A stretch of 64,000 nucleotides of DNA, taken from NCBI GenBank assembly GCA_016292215.1, contig JAEFBB010000003.1, positions 48,212 through 112,211 of the forward strand. Direction: 5' to 3'. The position numbers and the translations under genes are program-made. Shown here piece by piece: positions 45,707 through 54,594 of this stretch (positions within the stretch are counted from its first letter, which is position 1; every line of letters starts with the position of its first letter). The notes under the pieces were generated by a model that worked only from the letters and a program-made list of their open reading frames with translations, searched no databases and was not told the origin of the DNA. This stretch comes from Saccharofermentans sp. (lineage in GTDB: Bacteria > Bacillota > Clostridia > Saccharofermentanales > Saccharofermentanaceae).

Positions 45707-45745
45707 AAGGTCGCAATCAATACCCATATTTTCAATTGCGACCTT
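45707..45745. promoter_or_regulatory. Perfect 11-bp inverted repeat at the mmdA start site
   Basis: AAGGTCGCAAT (45707-45717) and ATTGCGACCTT (45735-45745) are exact complements separated by 17 bases. The right arm touches the -10 box, so the transcription start is predicted inside the repeat. This is the position of a repressor operator. An RNA hairpin is less likely because part of one arm would not be transcribed. The regulator is unknown. Confidence 0.7.
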
Positions 45746-45773
45746 ATTATATCCTAAATACTTTGATTGTCAA
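45746..45773 (-). promoter_or_regulatory. Near-consensus promoter of the mmdA operon
   Basis: On the minus strand TTGACA (45773-45768), 16-base spacer, TATAAT (45751-45746): both hexamers are exact consensus. This is the strongest promoter recognisable in the window. Confidence 0.85.
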
Positions 45774-45895
45774 ACTATTCTGGACTATGCCTGTTATCTC
45801 ATGTTTTTGTATTGCCCGAAGTATTTATATTTTATTATGTTTAATGAATAATTCCCAATATTATATGCGACAGTGTGACTGACATAAAATCTCCC

Positions 45896-46708
45896 CTACC
45901 CGTCCAGCTCAATCGAATCAGATATGTAATAGTCAAACCCCTTCTGAACGCAGTATCTGTTGATCTCTTTTATGAGTTTCGCGTCTGTCGTATATTCCAA
46001 CAGATATATGTCAGCGCCTAATTTCGCATATCTTTCAATATAGTCCCTGAAGTATTCGTGATCTTCAGGATCAGCGCGGCCAAAGCTGTCACCGTCCCAA
46101 AGAATCTTCGAGAAGACCGTTTCCTGATTGATCCCCGTAATAACGTCACTCCACTCACCGCCTGCTTCGCAGTAGGCATCCAGGTAGCAGTCTCCGCCGT
46201 TAATAATGACATCCAGTCCGGTGTTGACCATTGCGCTCATCATTACGGTAAGACCGTTCATTATCTCAGGTGTAGGATAGTTGTAGTACACATCGCAGTT
46301 GTCTACGAAGAAACCGTCTATCCCCTTATCAGCTAATGAAGGCACAAGCTCATCTACAACGAACTTCTGCCACTTTTCTGAAGAAGCATCTATCCAAACC
46401 TCTTCATCCCAATGCTCGTACGCGCCAAGTGCGAGATCTTTGTATTCATCGTAGTAATCGCGAAAATCTTCAAGCGATCCGATGTTGATATAGCTATAAA
46501 CCTTGTGGCCCTTTTCGCGGAACTTCCTAATCTCCCCTGCCCTGAAATTCTGGGCATCAATAACTACAGTCTTGTAATCGCTCAACGAATCTAGGTCATC
46601 TTCAACACTGAGAAAGACGCCGTAAAGGTGCTGACTGATCTGTGATTTATTGCAGGAACAAGTCAGCAAAAAAGAAAGTGCCAATAACAAAACTATTAAT
46701 CTCTTCAT
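45896..46708 (-). CDS. GH114-like (TM1410/polygalactosaminidase family) lipoprotein
   Basis: A 270-residue protein. A lipoprotein-type signal peptide (MKRLIVLLLALSFLLTCSC; Cys17 or Cys19) is followed by a TIM barrel of the endo-alpha-1,4-polygalactosaminidase type. It shows VVIDAQNF, YSYINIGSLEDFRDY, WIDASSEKW, GIDGFFVDNCDVY with acidic residues at strand ends, and INGGDCYLD. Members degrade galactosaminogalactan or related exopolysaccharide; the substrate here is unknown. The minus-strand TATAAT at 46721-46716 ends seven bases before the ATG and there is no Shine-Dalgarno sequence, suggesting a leaderless transcript. An upstream TTG at 46747 lies at the SP2 terminator and is unlikely. Confidence 0.8.
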   Translation of the reverse strand: MKRLIVLLLALSFLLTCSCNKSQISQHLYGVFLSVEDDLDSLSDYKTVVIDAQNFRAGEIRKFREKGHKVYSYINIGSLEDFRDYYDEYKDLALGAYEHWDEEVWIDASSEKWQKFVVDELVPSLADKGIDGFFVDNCDVYYNYPTPEIMNGLTVMMSAMVNTGLDVIINGGDCYLDAYCEAGGEWSDVITGINQETVFSKILWDGDSFGRADPEDHEYFRDYIERYAKLGADIYLLEYTTDAKLIKEINRYCVQKGFDYYISDSIELDG

Positions 46709-46715
46709 AAGCGGA

Positions 46716-46721
46716 ATTATA
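46716..46721 (-). promoter_or_regulatory. -10 box adjoining the GH114-like start codon
   Basis: Consensus TATAAT on the minus strand with only seven bases to the ATG. The -35 match is poor. Because the SP2 terminator ends at about 46747, the gene needs its own start point in this short interval. Confidence 0.5.
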
Positions 46722-46746
46722 TCACTCGTCAAAACGTGACACTTCA

Positions 46747-46781
46747 ATAAAACGAGGCCGAATCGTAAGATCCGGCCCTGT
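46747..46781 (-). terminator. Terminator of SP2
   Basis: Minus-strand hairpin with core GGCCGGATC and GATTCGGCC around a 4-base loop, extended by ACAGG/CTCGT, then TTTTATT. It lies 34 bases after the SP2 stop. The core is nearly identical in the SP3, SP4 and SP8 terminators. Confidence 0.92.
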
Positions 46782-46815
46782 TATTGATGTGATTTTTTAA
46801 AGCTGAAAATTATGA

Positions 46816-49266
46816 TCAGTCGACTTCTGTTACTGTTTCTGTCTGGATTTCAGTGACTATATCAATCACCTCTTCATCTACGACATTTTCGTATTCATCA
46901 ACTTCATCAGAATCATATGAAGCTGCAGGAGCAACAGGTTCTGTCGAATCAAGTGCTGTCGCAGGAACAAACGGTAAATCTATAGTCTGGTCGACGATGA
47001 TACTGGCAGAAGAAGAAATTGCTGTATTGCCGTATTTATCTGTAACGACGCAATGGTATTCGCATCCGTTTCTTGAATCTTTGATCTCTAAAGTCAATGT
47101 GTTTGTTTTAGCACCGTCATTAACGGAACAGTTTGTCCATACGCCATCCTTGAGCACCTGCCACTGATACTTTAAGCCCTCCCCTTCTGCTACAACAGTA
47201 AACGTAGCCATGGTTTTTACTTTGCCATAATAATCCAAAGGGTTAGTTTTGATCTTAACGCCCTTAAGCATCGAAAGCGTTACAGCTTCTGTTGTTAATG
47301 ATGCACCGTTTTTGTCAGTGATAACGCAATGATAGATGCTGCCGTCACGAGAAGACTTGATCTCAAGAGACAAGGTATCAGTCTTAGCGCCATCGTTTAC
47401 AGAACAGTTCGTCCAAGCGCCGTTCTTAAGAGTCTGCCACTGATACTTAAGACCGGATCCTTCAGCAACTACTGTAAATGTAGCCATCTCACCTGCTGCT
47501 CCGGAGTAATCTTCGGGCTGTGTCTCGATATTCAAAGCTGAAGCAACAGTAAGAGTAACTTCCTTCGTCGTAACTGTTTCACCATTCTTATCAGTTATTA
47601 CACACTGGTACTTGCTTCCGTTACGTGAATCCTTGATTGCCAATGACAATGTAGCGGTCTTGGCTCCATCATTAACAGAACAGTTGGTCCAGCTTCCATT
47701 CTTAAGCGTCTGCCACTGATACTTGAGGCCGGATCCCTGAGCTGCTACCGTAAATGTAGCGGTCTCACCAACACTGCCTGAATAATCTTCAGGCTGAGAA
47801 GTAATTGCTAAAGGCGTAGCTACTGTAAGTGTTACCTCTTTGCTTGTTACTGTTTTTCCGAATTTATCGGTGATAACACAATGATACTTACTGCCGTCAC
47901 GGGAATCCTTGATCTCCATGGAAAGTGTATCGGTCTTAGCTCCGTCATTTATTGAGCAGTTAGTCCAAACACCATTCTTAAGGACCTGCCACTGATACTT
48001 CAGTTTGCTGCCGTCTGCTTCTACACTAAACTCAGCAGTTGAACCGGAAGGACCTGCATAATCTTCGGGCTGAATTATTATCTCGGGATCAGGGAAATGT
48101 ATTGTCGCATTACCAAAGATCTCGTCGATTGATTTCTCAGATAGTTCATCATAATGCTCGCCACTGTGCACATCAATGCTTTCCCAAAGTTCGCAATTGC
48201 CTGTGAAGTATACATCAGTAAGCGAAGTGCATCCGTCAAATGCATCATCACAGATAAAGTTAACGCTAGATGGTATCACAATGCTATTGAGGCTGGAGCA
48301 ATTTCTAAAAGCGCGTCCATAGATTTCGGTTACTCCGTCTGGAATAGAGACATCCTTGAGATTGATGCAGCCGTCGAACATTCCACCGCACAAAAATGTT
48401 CTTCCTGAATCAATAGTAACATTTGTTAATGAAGCACTAGAGATGAAAAATTTATTGTCTTTCGGTACCGTAATATGAGATATTTTAACTTTTGTCAAAG
48501 ATATTGTGCCAACATCTCCAGTTACTTCAAAAGTTTCTAAATTGGGTGAATCATAAATAGTCAAATTCCAAGTTATGTCACCAGACACATACACGCTTTT
48601 CAAATTTCTCAAATAATAAGTATAAAGATATCTCAAATCATAATTGGCTATGATAGTCTCTATGAATTGACAATCAAACACGTATAAATAATCCACATAT
48701 TCGGGTACATCCAAAACGGTTAATTTCTCATTATCACGCAATTCCAAGTTCAAAATATATCCTTCGCCTTCGAATATATCCAATGTAGTAATTCCACAAT
48801 TGTCTAACATAACACCGACACAAGGGACATATTCTGAAGGAGCAAAATCAATATCGATATTGATGGAATCCAACGCGCGGAAATTACATAATTCAAAGCA
48901 ATTCAATTTATCACCGACAAAAGTTAAATTGCTGGCAGGACAATCCTCGCCACGTATCATCAATACATCGGTTAAAGAACAATCTATAGTGATCATCGTA
49001 TTGCTTGTAATCCGGGTTGACATGTATTCTGATAAATCATTAACATTGATATACAGATCCACGGTTGAAGGTTGAATAACAAGCGTGTCATTATCGTAAT
49101 ATTTCCATGTATAAGAATAATCGATAGGATCATCATTATAATAGCGATAACTGTTACTTACAGATCCGCTGGTAACAGCTTCTGATGCCGATGCGATTAT
49201 CGGTACCGAAGATATCACGAAAACCGCGATCATAAGTGAAACGAGTCTTTTATAAAGCTTTTGCAT
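46816..49266 (-). CDS. SP2: secreted leucine-rich protein with 4 Ig-like modules
   Basis: The protein has 816 residues: a signal peptide (about 1-28), then the paralogue-specific N-terminal domain with SYTWKYYDNDTL near 51-62 and GEDCPAS around C109. LRR_5 repeats (about 290-370, IPDGVTEIYGRAFRNC) follow, then four 92-residue Ig-like modules (about 390-758) and a tail rich in Val/Asp/Glu ending TETVTEVD. Its N-terminal half is closely similar to SP4. ATG 49266 has GGGGAGGAT upstream; the start at 49281 overlaps that site. No wall anchor motif is seen. Confidence 0.85.
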   Translation of the reverse strand: MQKLYKRLVSLMIAVFVISSVPIIASASEAVTSGSVSNSYRYYNDDPIDYSYTWKYYDNDTLVIQPSTVDLYINVNDLSEYMSTRITSNTMITIDCSLTDVLMIRGEDCPASNLTFVGDKLNCFELCNFRALDSINIDIDFAPSEYVPCVGVMLDNCGITTLDIFEGEGYILNLELRDNEKLTVLDVPEYVDYLYVFDCQFIETIIANYDLRYLYTYYLRNLKSVYVSGDITWNLTIYDSPNLETFEVTGDVGTISLTKVKISHITVPKDNKFFISSASLTNVTIDSGRTFLCGGMFDGCINLKDVSIPDGVTEIYGRAFRNCSSLNSIVIPSSVNFICDDAFDGCTSLTDVYFTGNCELWESIDVHSGEHYDELSEKSIDEIFGNATIHFPDPEIIIQPEDYAGPSGSTAEFSVEADGSKLKYQWQVLKNGVWTNCSINDGAKTDTLSMEIKDSRDGSKYHCVITDKFGKTVTSKEVTLTVATPLAITSQPEDYSGSVGETATFTVAAQGSGLKYQWQTLKNGSWTNCSVNDGAKTATLSLAIKDSRNGSKYQCVITDKNGETVTTKEVTLTVASALNIETQPEDYSGAAGEMATFTVVAEGSGLKYQWQTLKNGAWTNCSVNDGAKTDTLSLEIKSSRDGSIYHCVITDKNGASLTTEAVTLSMLKGVKIKTNPLDYYGKVKTMATFTVVAEGEGLKYQWQVLKDGVWTNCSVNDGAKTNTLTLEIKDSRNGCEYHCVVTDKYGNTAISSSASIIVDQTIDLPFVPATALDSTEPVAPAASYDSDEVDEYENVVDEEVIDIVTEIQTETVTEVD

Positions 49267-49295
49267 AGTAATCCTCCCCATAAAAAGATAAATTC

Positions 49296-49324
49296 ATTAT
49301 ATAGGAATATTGTTTGCCAATTAA
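49296..49324 (-). promoter_or_regulatory. SP2 promoter (class shared with SP4)
   Basis: Minus strand TTAATT, 17-base spacer starting GGCA, TATAAT. The SP4 upstream region aligns position for position (TTGATT, 17, TTTAAT, spacer also starting GGCA). Confidence 0.55.
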
Positions 49325-49356
49325 GTATTTTATAGAAAAACCTGCCTACAAAATTT

Positions 49357-49388
49357 AAAAGAGGCCGAATCATCAGATCCGGCCCCGT
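49357..49388 (-). terminator. Terminator of SP3
   Basis: Minus-strand core GGCCGGATC, 4-base loop, GATTCGGCC, followed by TCTTTTAAATTT; 28 bases after the SP3 stop. Confidence 0.9.
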
Positions 49389-49415
49389 TTTATTGATTAA
49401 AGATTAATCTTAAGA

Positions 49416-51752
49416 TCAATCGATATCTGTTACTGTCTCAATCCCGGGAACAATCTCGATTACCTCTGCTGCTTCAACAATCTCAGCTACCTCAACAATT
49501 TCTGTGATGTCTACGCAATCTGCAGCAGTAAAATCGATTTCAGCAGCTGTAGCATTTACAGAATTAATCTCAATAGGCGGCAAGTCATTAGGATCACGAA
49601 TTGGCTCCAAGGCCTTTGCAATTGTAAGTGTTACAGTGCAGCTTTCTGCTGAATTGCCAAATTTGTCTGTAACAACACAACGGTATTCACTGCCGTCACG
49701 TGAAGATTTAACTTCTAACGACAATGTCTTTGTCTTGGCTCCGTCGTTGATAGAGCAATTTGTCCATGCGCCGTTTTTGAGCACCTGCCACTGATACTTT
49801 AAGCCTTCGCCTTCTGCTTCAATTGTAAATGTAGCGGTCTCACCGAGCACATAAGCACAATAATCGCTGGGTTCTGTGACAATAATAACTTCTTTTTTAA
49901 CCGTAAGTGTTACAGTCTCAGTTGTAACTGTAGCTCCGTTCTTATCGGTGATTACGCACTGATATTTGCTGCCGTTACGTGAATCCTTGATTGCCAAGGT
50001 CAATGTATCAGTCTTGGCACCATCGTTGATGGAGCAGTTAGTCCAGCTGCCGTTCTTCAGAGTCTGCCACTGGTACTTAAGTCCGCTTCCCTGTGCAGCT
50101 ACTGTAAATGTAGCCATCTCACCTGCTGCTCCGGAGACGTCTTCCGGCTGAGTCTCGATTATCAAAGGTGTAGCTACAGTAAGCTTTACCTCATTCGTTG
50201 TAACTGTATTGCCGTTCTTATCGGTTATAACACACTGATATTTGCTGCCGTTACGTGATTCCTTTGCTTCCAAAGACAAAGTGTCAGTCCTCGCGCCGTC
50301 ATTAATAGAGCAGTTAGTCCAGCTGCCGTTCTTAAAAGTCTGCCACTGGTACTTAAGTCCGCTTCCCTGTGCAGCTACTGTAAATGTAGCCATCTCACCT
50401 GCTGCTGCGGTGAAGTCTTCGGGCTGAGTCTCGATTTTCAAAAGGGTAACTACATTAAGTGTTGCCTTATTACTTGTTACTGTATTGCCGTTCTTATCAG
50501 TAATAACACAATGATAATTGCTGCCATTGCGGGATTCCTTTGCTTCCAAAGACAAAGTGTCAGTCTTGGCGCCGTCTTTAACAGAGCAGTTTGTCCAAGT
50601 GTTGTTCTTAAACACCTGCCATTGATATTGAAGGTCTTCGCCTTCTGCTTCTACTTTAAATGTTGCAGTGCTGCCTATATAACCTGTATAGTCTTCAGGC
50701 TCCTTAGTAATCAAGTTTACTACGCCAAAATCTATATCGGCTTTGTAAAAGATATCATCGATACTATCATCTATAATCTCATCTTCGTTCATGATGGTTA
50801 TTGAATACCACTGATCATGAGTGCCTGAGTAATAGACTTTTTCCAGATTATTGGAATCGCCAAATGAGAATCTGTCGATCTGGTTTATGCTTGCCGGAAT
50901 ATATACTGTCTTTAGTTTTGTACATTCATCAAATGCATATGTCTCAATAGAAGATATACCATCAGGAATAATGACTTGCTCAAGATTCCGGCATCCACTG
51001 AACATAAAACTAGTAATGCATGTTCTTCCTTCTTCAAAGGTTGCTTTTGTTAAAGATTCAGAATTGCATCGAAAATAAGCACATGTTTTAGGAACGAAGA
51101 TTTCACTAATTCCAACTTTAGCTAAAGATAAATAATCAAGTTCATCTATATTATTCAAATCGGTTAAGTTATAGCATGAGGAAATAGTAAGCTTTTTTAC
51201 ACCATCAGGTACGTTAGCTGATATGAGAGAATCACTGTTGATTATCTGCAAAGACGTTATATTCAAATTTTCATAGAAATCAAGACGGTCTACATTGCAA
51301 TTTGTTAAGCCAATCCAATAAAGTGTTGTTTCTTTTTCAAACCTGATAGTATTCAAATTACTAAAATTATAAAATACCATATTGTAGAAGTTATCTAAGG
51401 TGCTTCCGCTGATCACTATGTTTCCGGAGGGACAATTATCTCCATAAACATGAATATTTCCAGTTTTATTATGACCTTGGGTATAGAGATTTGAAACATC
51501 TATATGAACAGTAGTACTACTATTCAGATAATCTCCCGGCAGATCATACTTGTCAATTATAAGAGTAGTTTTGTAAGTATCAGGTCGTATGATCAAGGTG
51601 TTGTCGTCAAAATATTCCCATGTATATGAACCTTTGGCAGTCGTGACGGACCCGGCATCAACTTGAGAAGCAGCCGATACTATGAAAGAAATAGACGAGA
51701 TGACAAAAATGGCAACCATAATAGTAATGATTGCTTTGAATCGATTACGCAT
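49416..51752 (-). CDS. SP3: secreted leucine-rich protein with 4 Ig-like modules
   Basis: The protein has 778 residues: a signal peptide (about 1-28), GSYTWEYFDDNTL near 41-53, GDNCPSG with C107, LRR_5 repeats (about 240-330, IPDGISSIETYAFDEC), four Ig-like modules (about 344-712) and a Glu/Val/Ile-rich tail ending ETVTDID. The N-terminal region is most like SP7. The ribosome-binding site CCGGAGG stands upstream of the ATG at 51752. Confidence 0.85.
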   Translation of the reverse strand: MRNRFKAIITIMVAIFVISSISFIVSAASQVDAGSVTTAKGSYTWEYFDDNTLIIRPDTYKTTLIIDKYDLPGDYLNSSTTVHIDVSNLYTQGHNKTGNIHVYGDNCPSGNIVISGSTLDNFYNMVFYNFSNLNTIRFEKETTLYWIGLTNCNVDRLDFYENLNITSLQIINSDSLISANVPDGVKKLTISSCYNLTDLNNIDELDYLSLAKVGISEIFVPKTCAYFRCNSESLTKATFEEGRTCITSFMFSGCRNLEQVIIPDGISSIETYAFDECTKLKTVYIPASINQIDRFSFGDSNNLEKVYYSGTHDQWYSITIMNEDEIIDDSIDDIFYKADIDFGVVNLITKEPEDYTGYIGSTATFKVEAEGEDLQYQWQVFKNNTWTNCSVKDGAKTDTLSLEAKESRNGSNYHCVITDKNGNTVTSNKATLNVVTLLKIETQPEDFTAAAGEMATFTVAAQGSGLKYQWQTFKNGSWTNCSINDGARTDTLSLEAKESRNGSKYQCVITDKNGNTVTTNEVKLTVATPLIIETQPEDVSGAAGEMATFTVAAQGSGLKYQWQTLKNGSWTNCSINDGAKTDTLTLAIKDSRNGSKYQCVITDKNGATVTTETVTLTVKKEVIIVTEPSDYCAYVLGETATFTIEAEGEGLKYQWQVLKNGAWTNCSINDGAKTKTLSLEVKSSRDGSEYRCVVTDKFGNSAESCTVTLTIAKALEPIRDPNDLPPIEINSVNATAAEIDFTAADCVDITEIVEVAEIVEAAEVIEIVPGIETVTDID

Positions 51753-51781
51753 ATAAAACCTCCGGTGATAAAACTGAAAAA

Positions 51782-51810
51782 ATTATACAACTATAAAAGA
51801 ATTTTGTCAT
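51782..51810 (-). promoter_or_regulatory. SP3 promoter (class shared with SP5 and SP7)
   Basis: Minus strand ATGACA, 17-base spacer ending TATAGTTG, TATAAT. SP5 has CTGACA-17-TATAAT with the same spacer end, and SP7 has CTGACA-17-TATAAT. Confidence 0.7.
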
Positions 51811-51824
51811 GAACGTAATCCGTA

Positions 51825-51866
51825 AAAAAACAAAGAACGGAGCCGAATCGTAAGATCCGGCCCCGT
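51825..51866 (-). terminator. Terminator of SP4
   Basis: Minus-strand arms built on GGCCGGATC/GATTCGGC with outer ACGG/CCGT pairs, then TTCTTTGTTTTTTT. Lies 31 bases after the SP4 stop. Confidence 0.88.
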
Positions 51867-51897
51867 ATAAATGTTGATTAATAGATTAACCCACAGA

Positions 51898-54435
51898 TCA
51901 ATCTGCTTCTGTTACCGCTTCTGTCTCGATAACCTCTGCGACTTCAAATACCTCAGACGCCTCTGAAACTACTTCCTCAACCGTCTCAACTATATCAACA
52001 GTTTCAACAGAATCAACGGTGTCTACTACGTCTACTGTTTCAACAACTTCTTCGGCTGCAACAGAATCCTCAGCCTCGATAACAGTAGAATCAGCCGGAA
52101 CCTGTACTGCTTTAGCCGGTAAAGAATTGTCAATAATATACAGGGTTACTGTTTCTGATATATAAACATTTTCGTATTTGTCAGTAACGACACAACGATA
52201 CTGGCTTCCGTCACGTGATTCCTTGACCTTCAAACTTAATGTATTCGTCTTAGCGCCATCGTTCTTAGAGCAGTTAGTCCAGGTGCCGTTCTTCAACACC
52301 TGCCACTGATACTTGATATCAGTACCAGCAGCACCAAGGGAAAAACAAGCCGTTTCTCCGAGATTTGCATAACAATCCTCAGGCGTAAAAGTGACTACGA
52401 TTCCCTTAAACAATGTCACTGTGACTTCATTTGTATACTCAGTATTGCCGTATTTATCAGATACAACGCAGCGATAAACACAGCCGTCACGCGATTCCTT
52501 CATCAAAACTTTAAAATAATCCGACTTAGCACCATCGTTTATGGAGCAGTTTGTCCAGGTGCCGTTCTTCAATACCTGCCACTGATACTTGAGACCATCA
52601 CCTTCGGCTGCAACTGTAAACATAATGCTAAAGCCAACAGGACAATCAATAAATTTTTGTCCACCTACAGGCTGCTCAACGATTCTCAGTGACTTATCAA
52701 CTGTTAATGTAACTTCACTTGAAGTAACAGTTTTACCGTTCTTGTCTGTTATTACGCAGTGATAAACATTGCCGTTTCTGGAATCCTTGATCTCCTGAGT
52801 GAATGTTGCGGTCCTAGCTCCATCATTCAATGAGCAGTTTGTCCACGTGCCGTTCTTCAAATACTGCCACTGATATTTGAGACCATCACCCTGTGCTACA
52901 ACGTTAAATACAGCATACTCACCGATATCACCGGAGTAATCCGAAGGCTGGTCAGTAATAATGAGAGGATTTTCTATTGTAAGAGTTACTTCGTCGGTAG
53001 TAATGGATTTATTGAACTTGTCCGTAATAACACAGCGGTATTTGCTGCCGTCACGGGAACTCTTTATTTCTAAGGATAATGTAGCAGTCTTGGCACCATC
53101 GTTAATTGAACAGTTTGTCCAAGTACCGTTCTTTAATACCTGCCACTGATACTTAAGTCTGCTGCCTTCCGCTTCTACAGTAAATTCAGCAATAGAACCT
53201 GAAGTGCCGGCACAATCTTCAGGCTGTGTTATTATCTCCGGATCAGGAAAATGTAAAGTTGCATTACCAAAGATCTCGTTGATTGATTTATCGGTTGTTA
53301 CTAAATCAAAGTCAATACCAGAGCGTACAACTATGTTTTCCCATTGCTCGTAATTGCCTGTGAAAAATACATCAGTAAGCGAAGAGCATCCGTCAAATGC
53401 ATCCTCATTGATATAGATAACGCTAGAAGGTATCACAATACTTTTTAAGCTTGAGCAATTTCCAAAAGCACGATAATTAATTTCGGTAACACCCTCCGGC
53501 ATAGTAACATCTGCGAGATTAATGCAGTCTTCGAACATTTTAAGGTTTATTTCTGTTCTTCCGGGTTCAATTGCGGCTCTTGTTAATGAATTACTATTTA
53601 TTAAATACAAACCTCCATTATTCGGTATAGTGAAATCCGAAAATGGTACATTTTGCAATACTGTTTTCCAAACAGTACCTGTTACTTCTATGGTTTCTAA
53701 ATTAGGTGCTTTATCTACTGCAAATTCATATTGTATGTTTCCATACACATATATGTTTTTCAAACTATTTGTTTCTACAACCAAAAGACTTTTCAAATTA
53801 TTCGTGGCTTGGATAAATTCCAAATTTTTACACCTAAATACATATAAATAGCTAACATATTCAGGAACGGTTAAACTGGTTATATTATTACAATCATGAA
53901 AATCTAAGTCTATGCTATGCATGTTTCCTTCGAAAATATCCGCTGTAGTAATACCGCATCTGTATAAATCTATATTTACATTGTTAAATATATGCGGATA
54001 TTCAGTCGGAGCAAAGTCAATATCAATATTGACAGAATTCAGTGCACTGAAATCATAGAAATCCAAGAAGTTTAAATCTGTACCGACAAATGTAAAATTG
54101 CTGGCAGGACACTCTTGGCCGAATATTTTTAAATTAATTTCCAAAGAACAATCTATAGTAATTTTCGTATTACTTGTTAAGCGGGTTTTCATGTAATCCG
54201 TCAGATCATTTACATTGATATAGAGATTCGAAGTTGAAGGCAGAATAATAAGCGTGTCATTATCGTAATATTTCCATGTATAAGAATAATTGAATTCCCC
54301 CAACCCATATGGTCTATAACTGTTATTCACAGTTCCGCTGTCAACAATACTAGATGCCGATGCGATTATCGATATTGAAGACATCACGAAAACCGCAATT
54401 AAAAGTGAAACGAGACATTTTAAATATTTTTTCAT
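51898..54435 (-). CDS. SP4: secreted leucine-rich protein with 4 Ig-like modules
   Basis: The protein has 845 residues: a signal peptide (about 1-28), SYTWKYYDNDTL near 51-62, GQECPAS with C109, LRR_5 repeats (IPSSVIYINEDAFDGC region, about 300-380), four Ig-like modules (about 398-768) and an acidic tail (PADSTVIEAEDSVAAEEVV then VDTVDSVETVD repeats) ending EAVTEAD. Much of the tail is nearly identical to SP5 at DNA level. ATG 54435 with GGGGAGGAAT upstream is preferred over the start at 54549, which lies in the neighbouring terminator. Confidence 0.85.
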   Translation of the reverse strand: MKKYLKCLVSLLIAVFVMSSISIIASASSIVDSGTVNNSYRPYGLGEFNYSYTWKYYDNDTLIILPSTSNLYINVNDLTDYMKTRLTSNTKITIDCSLEINLKIFGQECPASNFTFVGTDLNFLDFYDFSALNSVNIDIDFAPTEYPHIFNNVNIDLYRCGITTADIFEGNMHSIDLDFHDCNNITSLTVPEYVSYLYVFRCKNLEFIQATNNLKSLLVVETNSLKNIYVYGNIQYEFAVDKAPNLETIEVTGTVWKTVLQNVPFSDFTIPNNGGLYLINSNSLTRAAIEPGRTEINLKMFEDCINLADVTMPEGVTEINYRAFGNCSSLKSIVIPSSVIYINEDAFDGCSSLTDVFFTGNYEQWENIVVRSGIDFDLVTTDKSINEIFGNATLHFPDPEIITQPEDCAGTSGSIAEFTVEAEGSRLKYQWQVLKNGTWTNCSINDGAKTATLSLEIKSSRDGSKYRCVITDKFNKSITTDEVTLTIENPLIITDQPSDYSGDIGEYAVFNVVAQGDGLKYQWQYLKNGTWTNCSLNDGARTATFTQEIKDSRNGNVYHCVITDKNGKTVTSSEVTLTVDKSLRIVEQPVGGQKFIDCPVGFSIMFTVAAEGDGLKYQWQVLKNGTWTNCSINDGAKSDYFKVLMKESRDGCVYRCVVSDKYGNTEYTNEVTVTLFKGIVVTFTPEDCYANLGETACFSLGAAGTDIKYQWQVLKNGTWTNCSKNDGAKTNTLSLKVKESRDGSQYRCVVTDKYENVYISETVTLYIIDNSLPAKAVQVPADSTVIEAEDSVAAEEVVETVDVVDTVDSVETVDIVETVEEVVSEASEVFEVAEVIETEAVTEAD
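51988..52157. repeat. 170-bp near-identical tract shared with SP5 (copy 1)
   Basis: By direct alignment this tract differs from 54661-54830 at 4 of 170 positions (three are A/T, C/A and C/G changes at 52011, 52095-52096 and 52110; the fourth is A/C near 52125). Sequence on either side of the tract diverges sharply. Confidence 0.85.
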
Positions 54436-54466
54436 AGTATTCCTCCCCATACAAAAATATATAAAT

Positions 54467-54495
54467 ATTAAATAAGATATTCGTGTGCCAATCAA
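54467..54495 (-). promoter_or_regulatory. SP4 promoter (class shared with SP2)
   Basis: Minus strand TTGATT, 17-base spacer, TTTAAT. It is supported mainly by alignment with the SP2 upstream region. Confidence 0.5.
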
Positions 54496-54520
54496 GTGTT
54501 TTAAAGACAAAAATGTAATA

Positions 54521-54565
54521 AAAAAACAAAGAATACAGGGTCGAACCAATCAGGTCCGACCCTGT
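54521..54565 (-). terminator. Terminator of SP5
   Basis: Minus-strand 13-base arms ACAGGGTCGGACC and GGTTCGACCCTGT pair with one wobble around a 5-base loop, followed by ATTCTTTGTTTTTTT. The stem differs from the GGCCGGATC family but the downstream TTCTTTGTTTTTTT is shared with SP4. Confidence 0.92.
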
Positions 54566-54594
54566 AATTTTCAGCTAATCAGGTTAAAGCAGCG

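Noticed and set aside
45679..45735. Longer MmdA starting at 45735
   Set aside because: The extension would overlap the inverted repeat and predicted transcription start. The ATG at 45678 has a good GGAGGAAT and matches the family N-terminus.
45707..45745. The mmdA inverted repeat as a terminator or riboswitch
   Set aside because: It adjoins the -10 box, so one arm is only partly transcribed. A DNA operator fits better, although an RNA role is not fully excluded.
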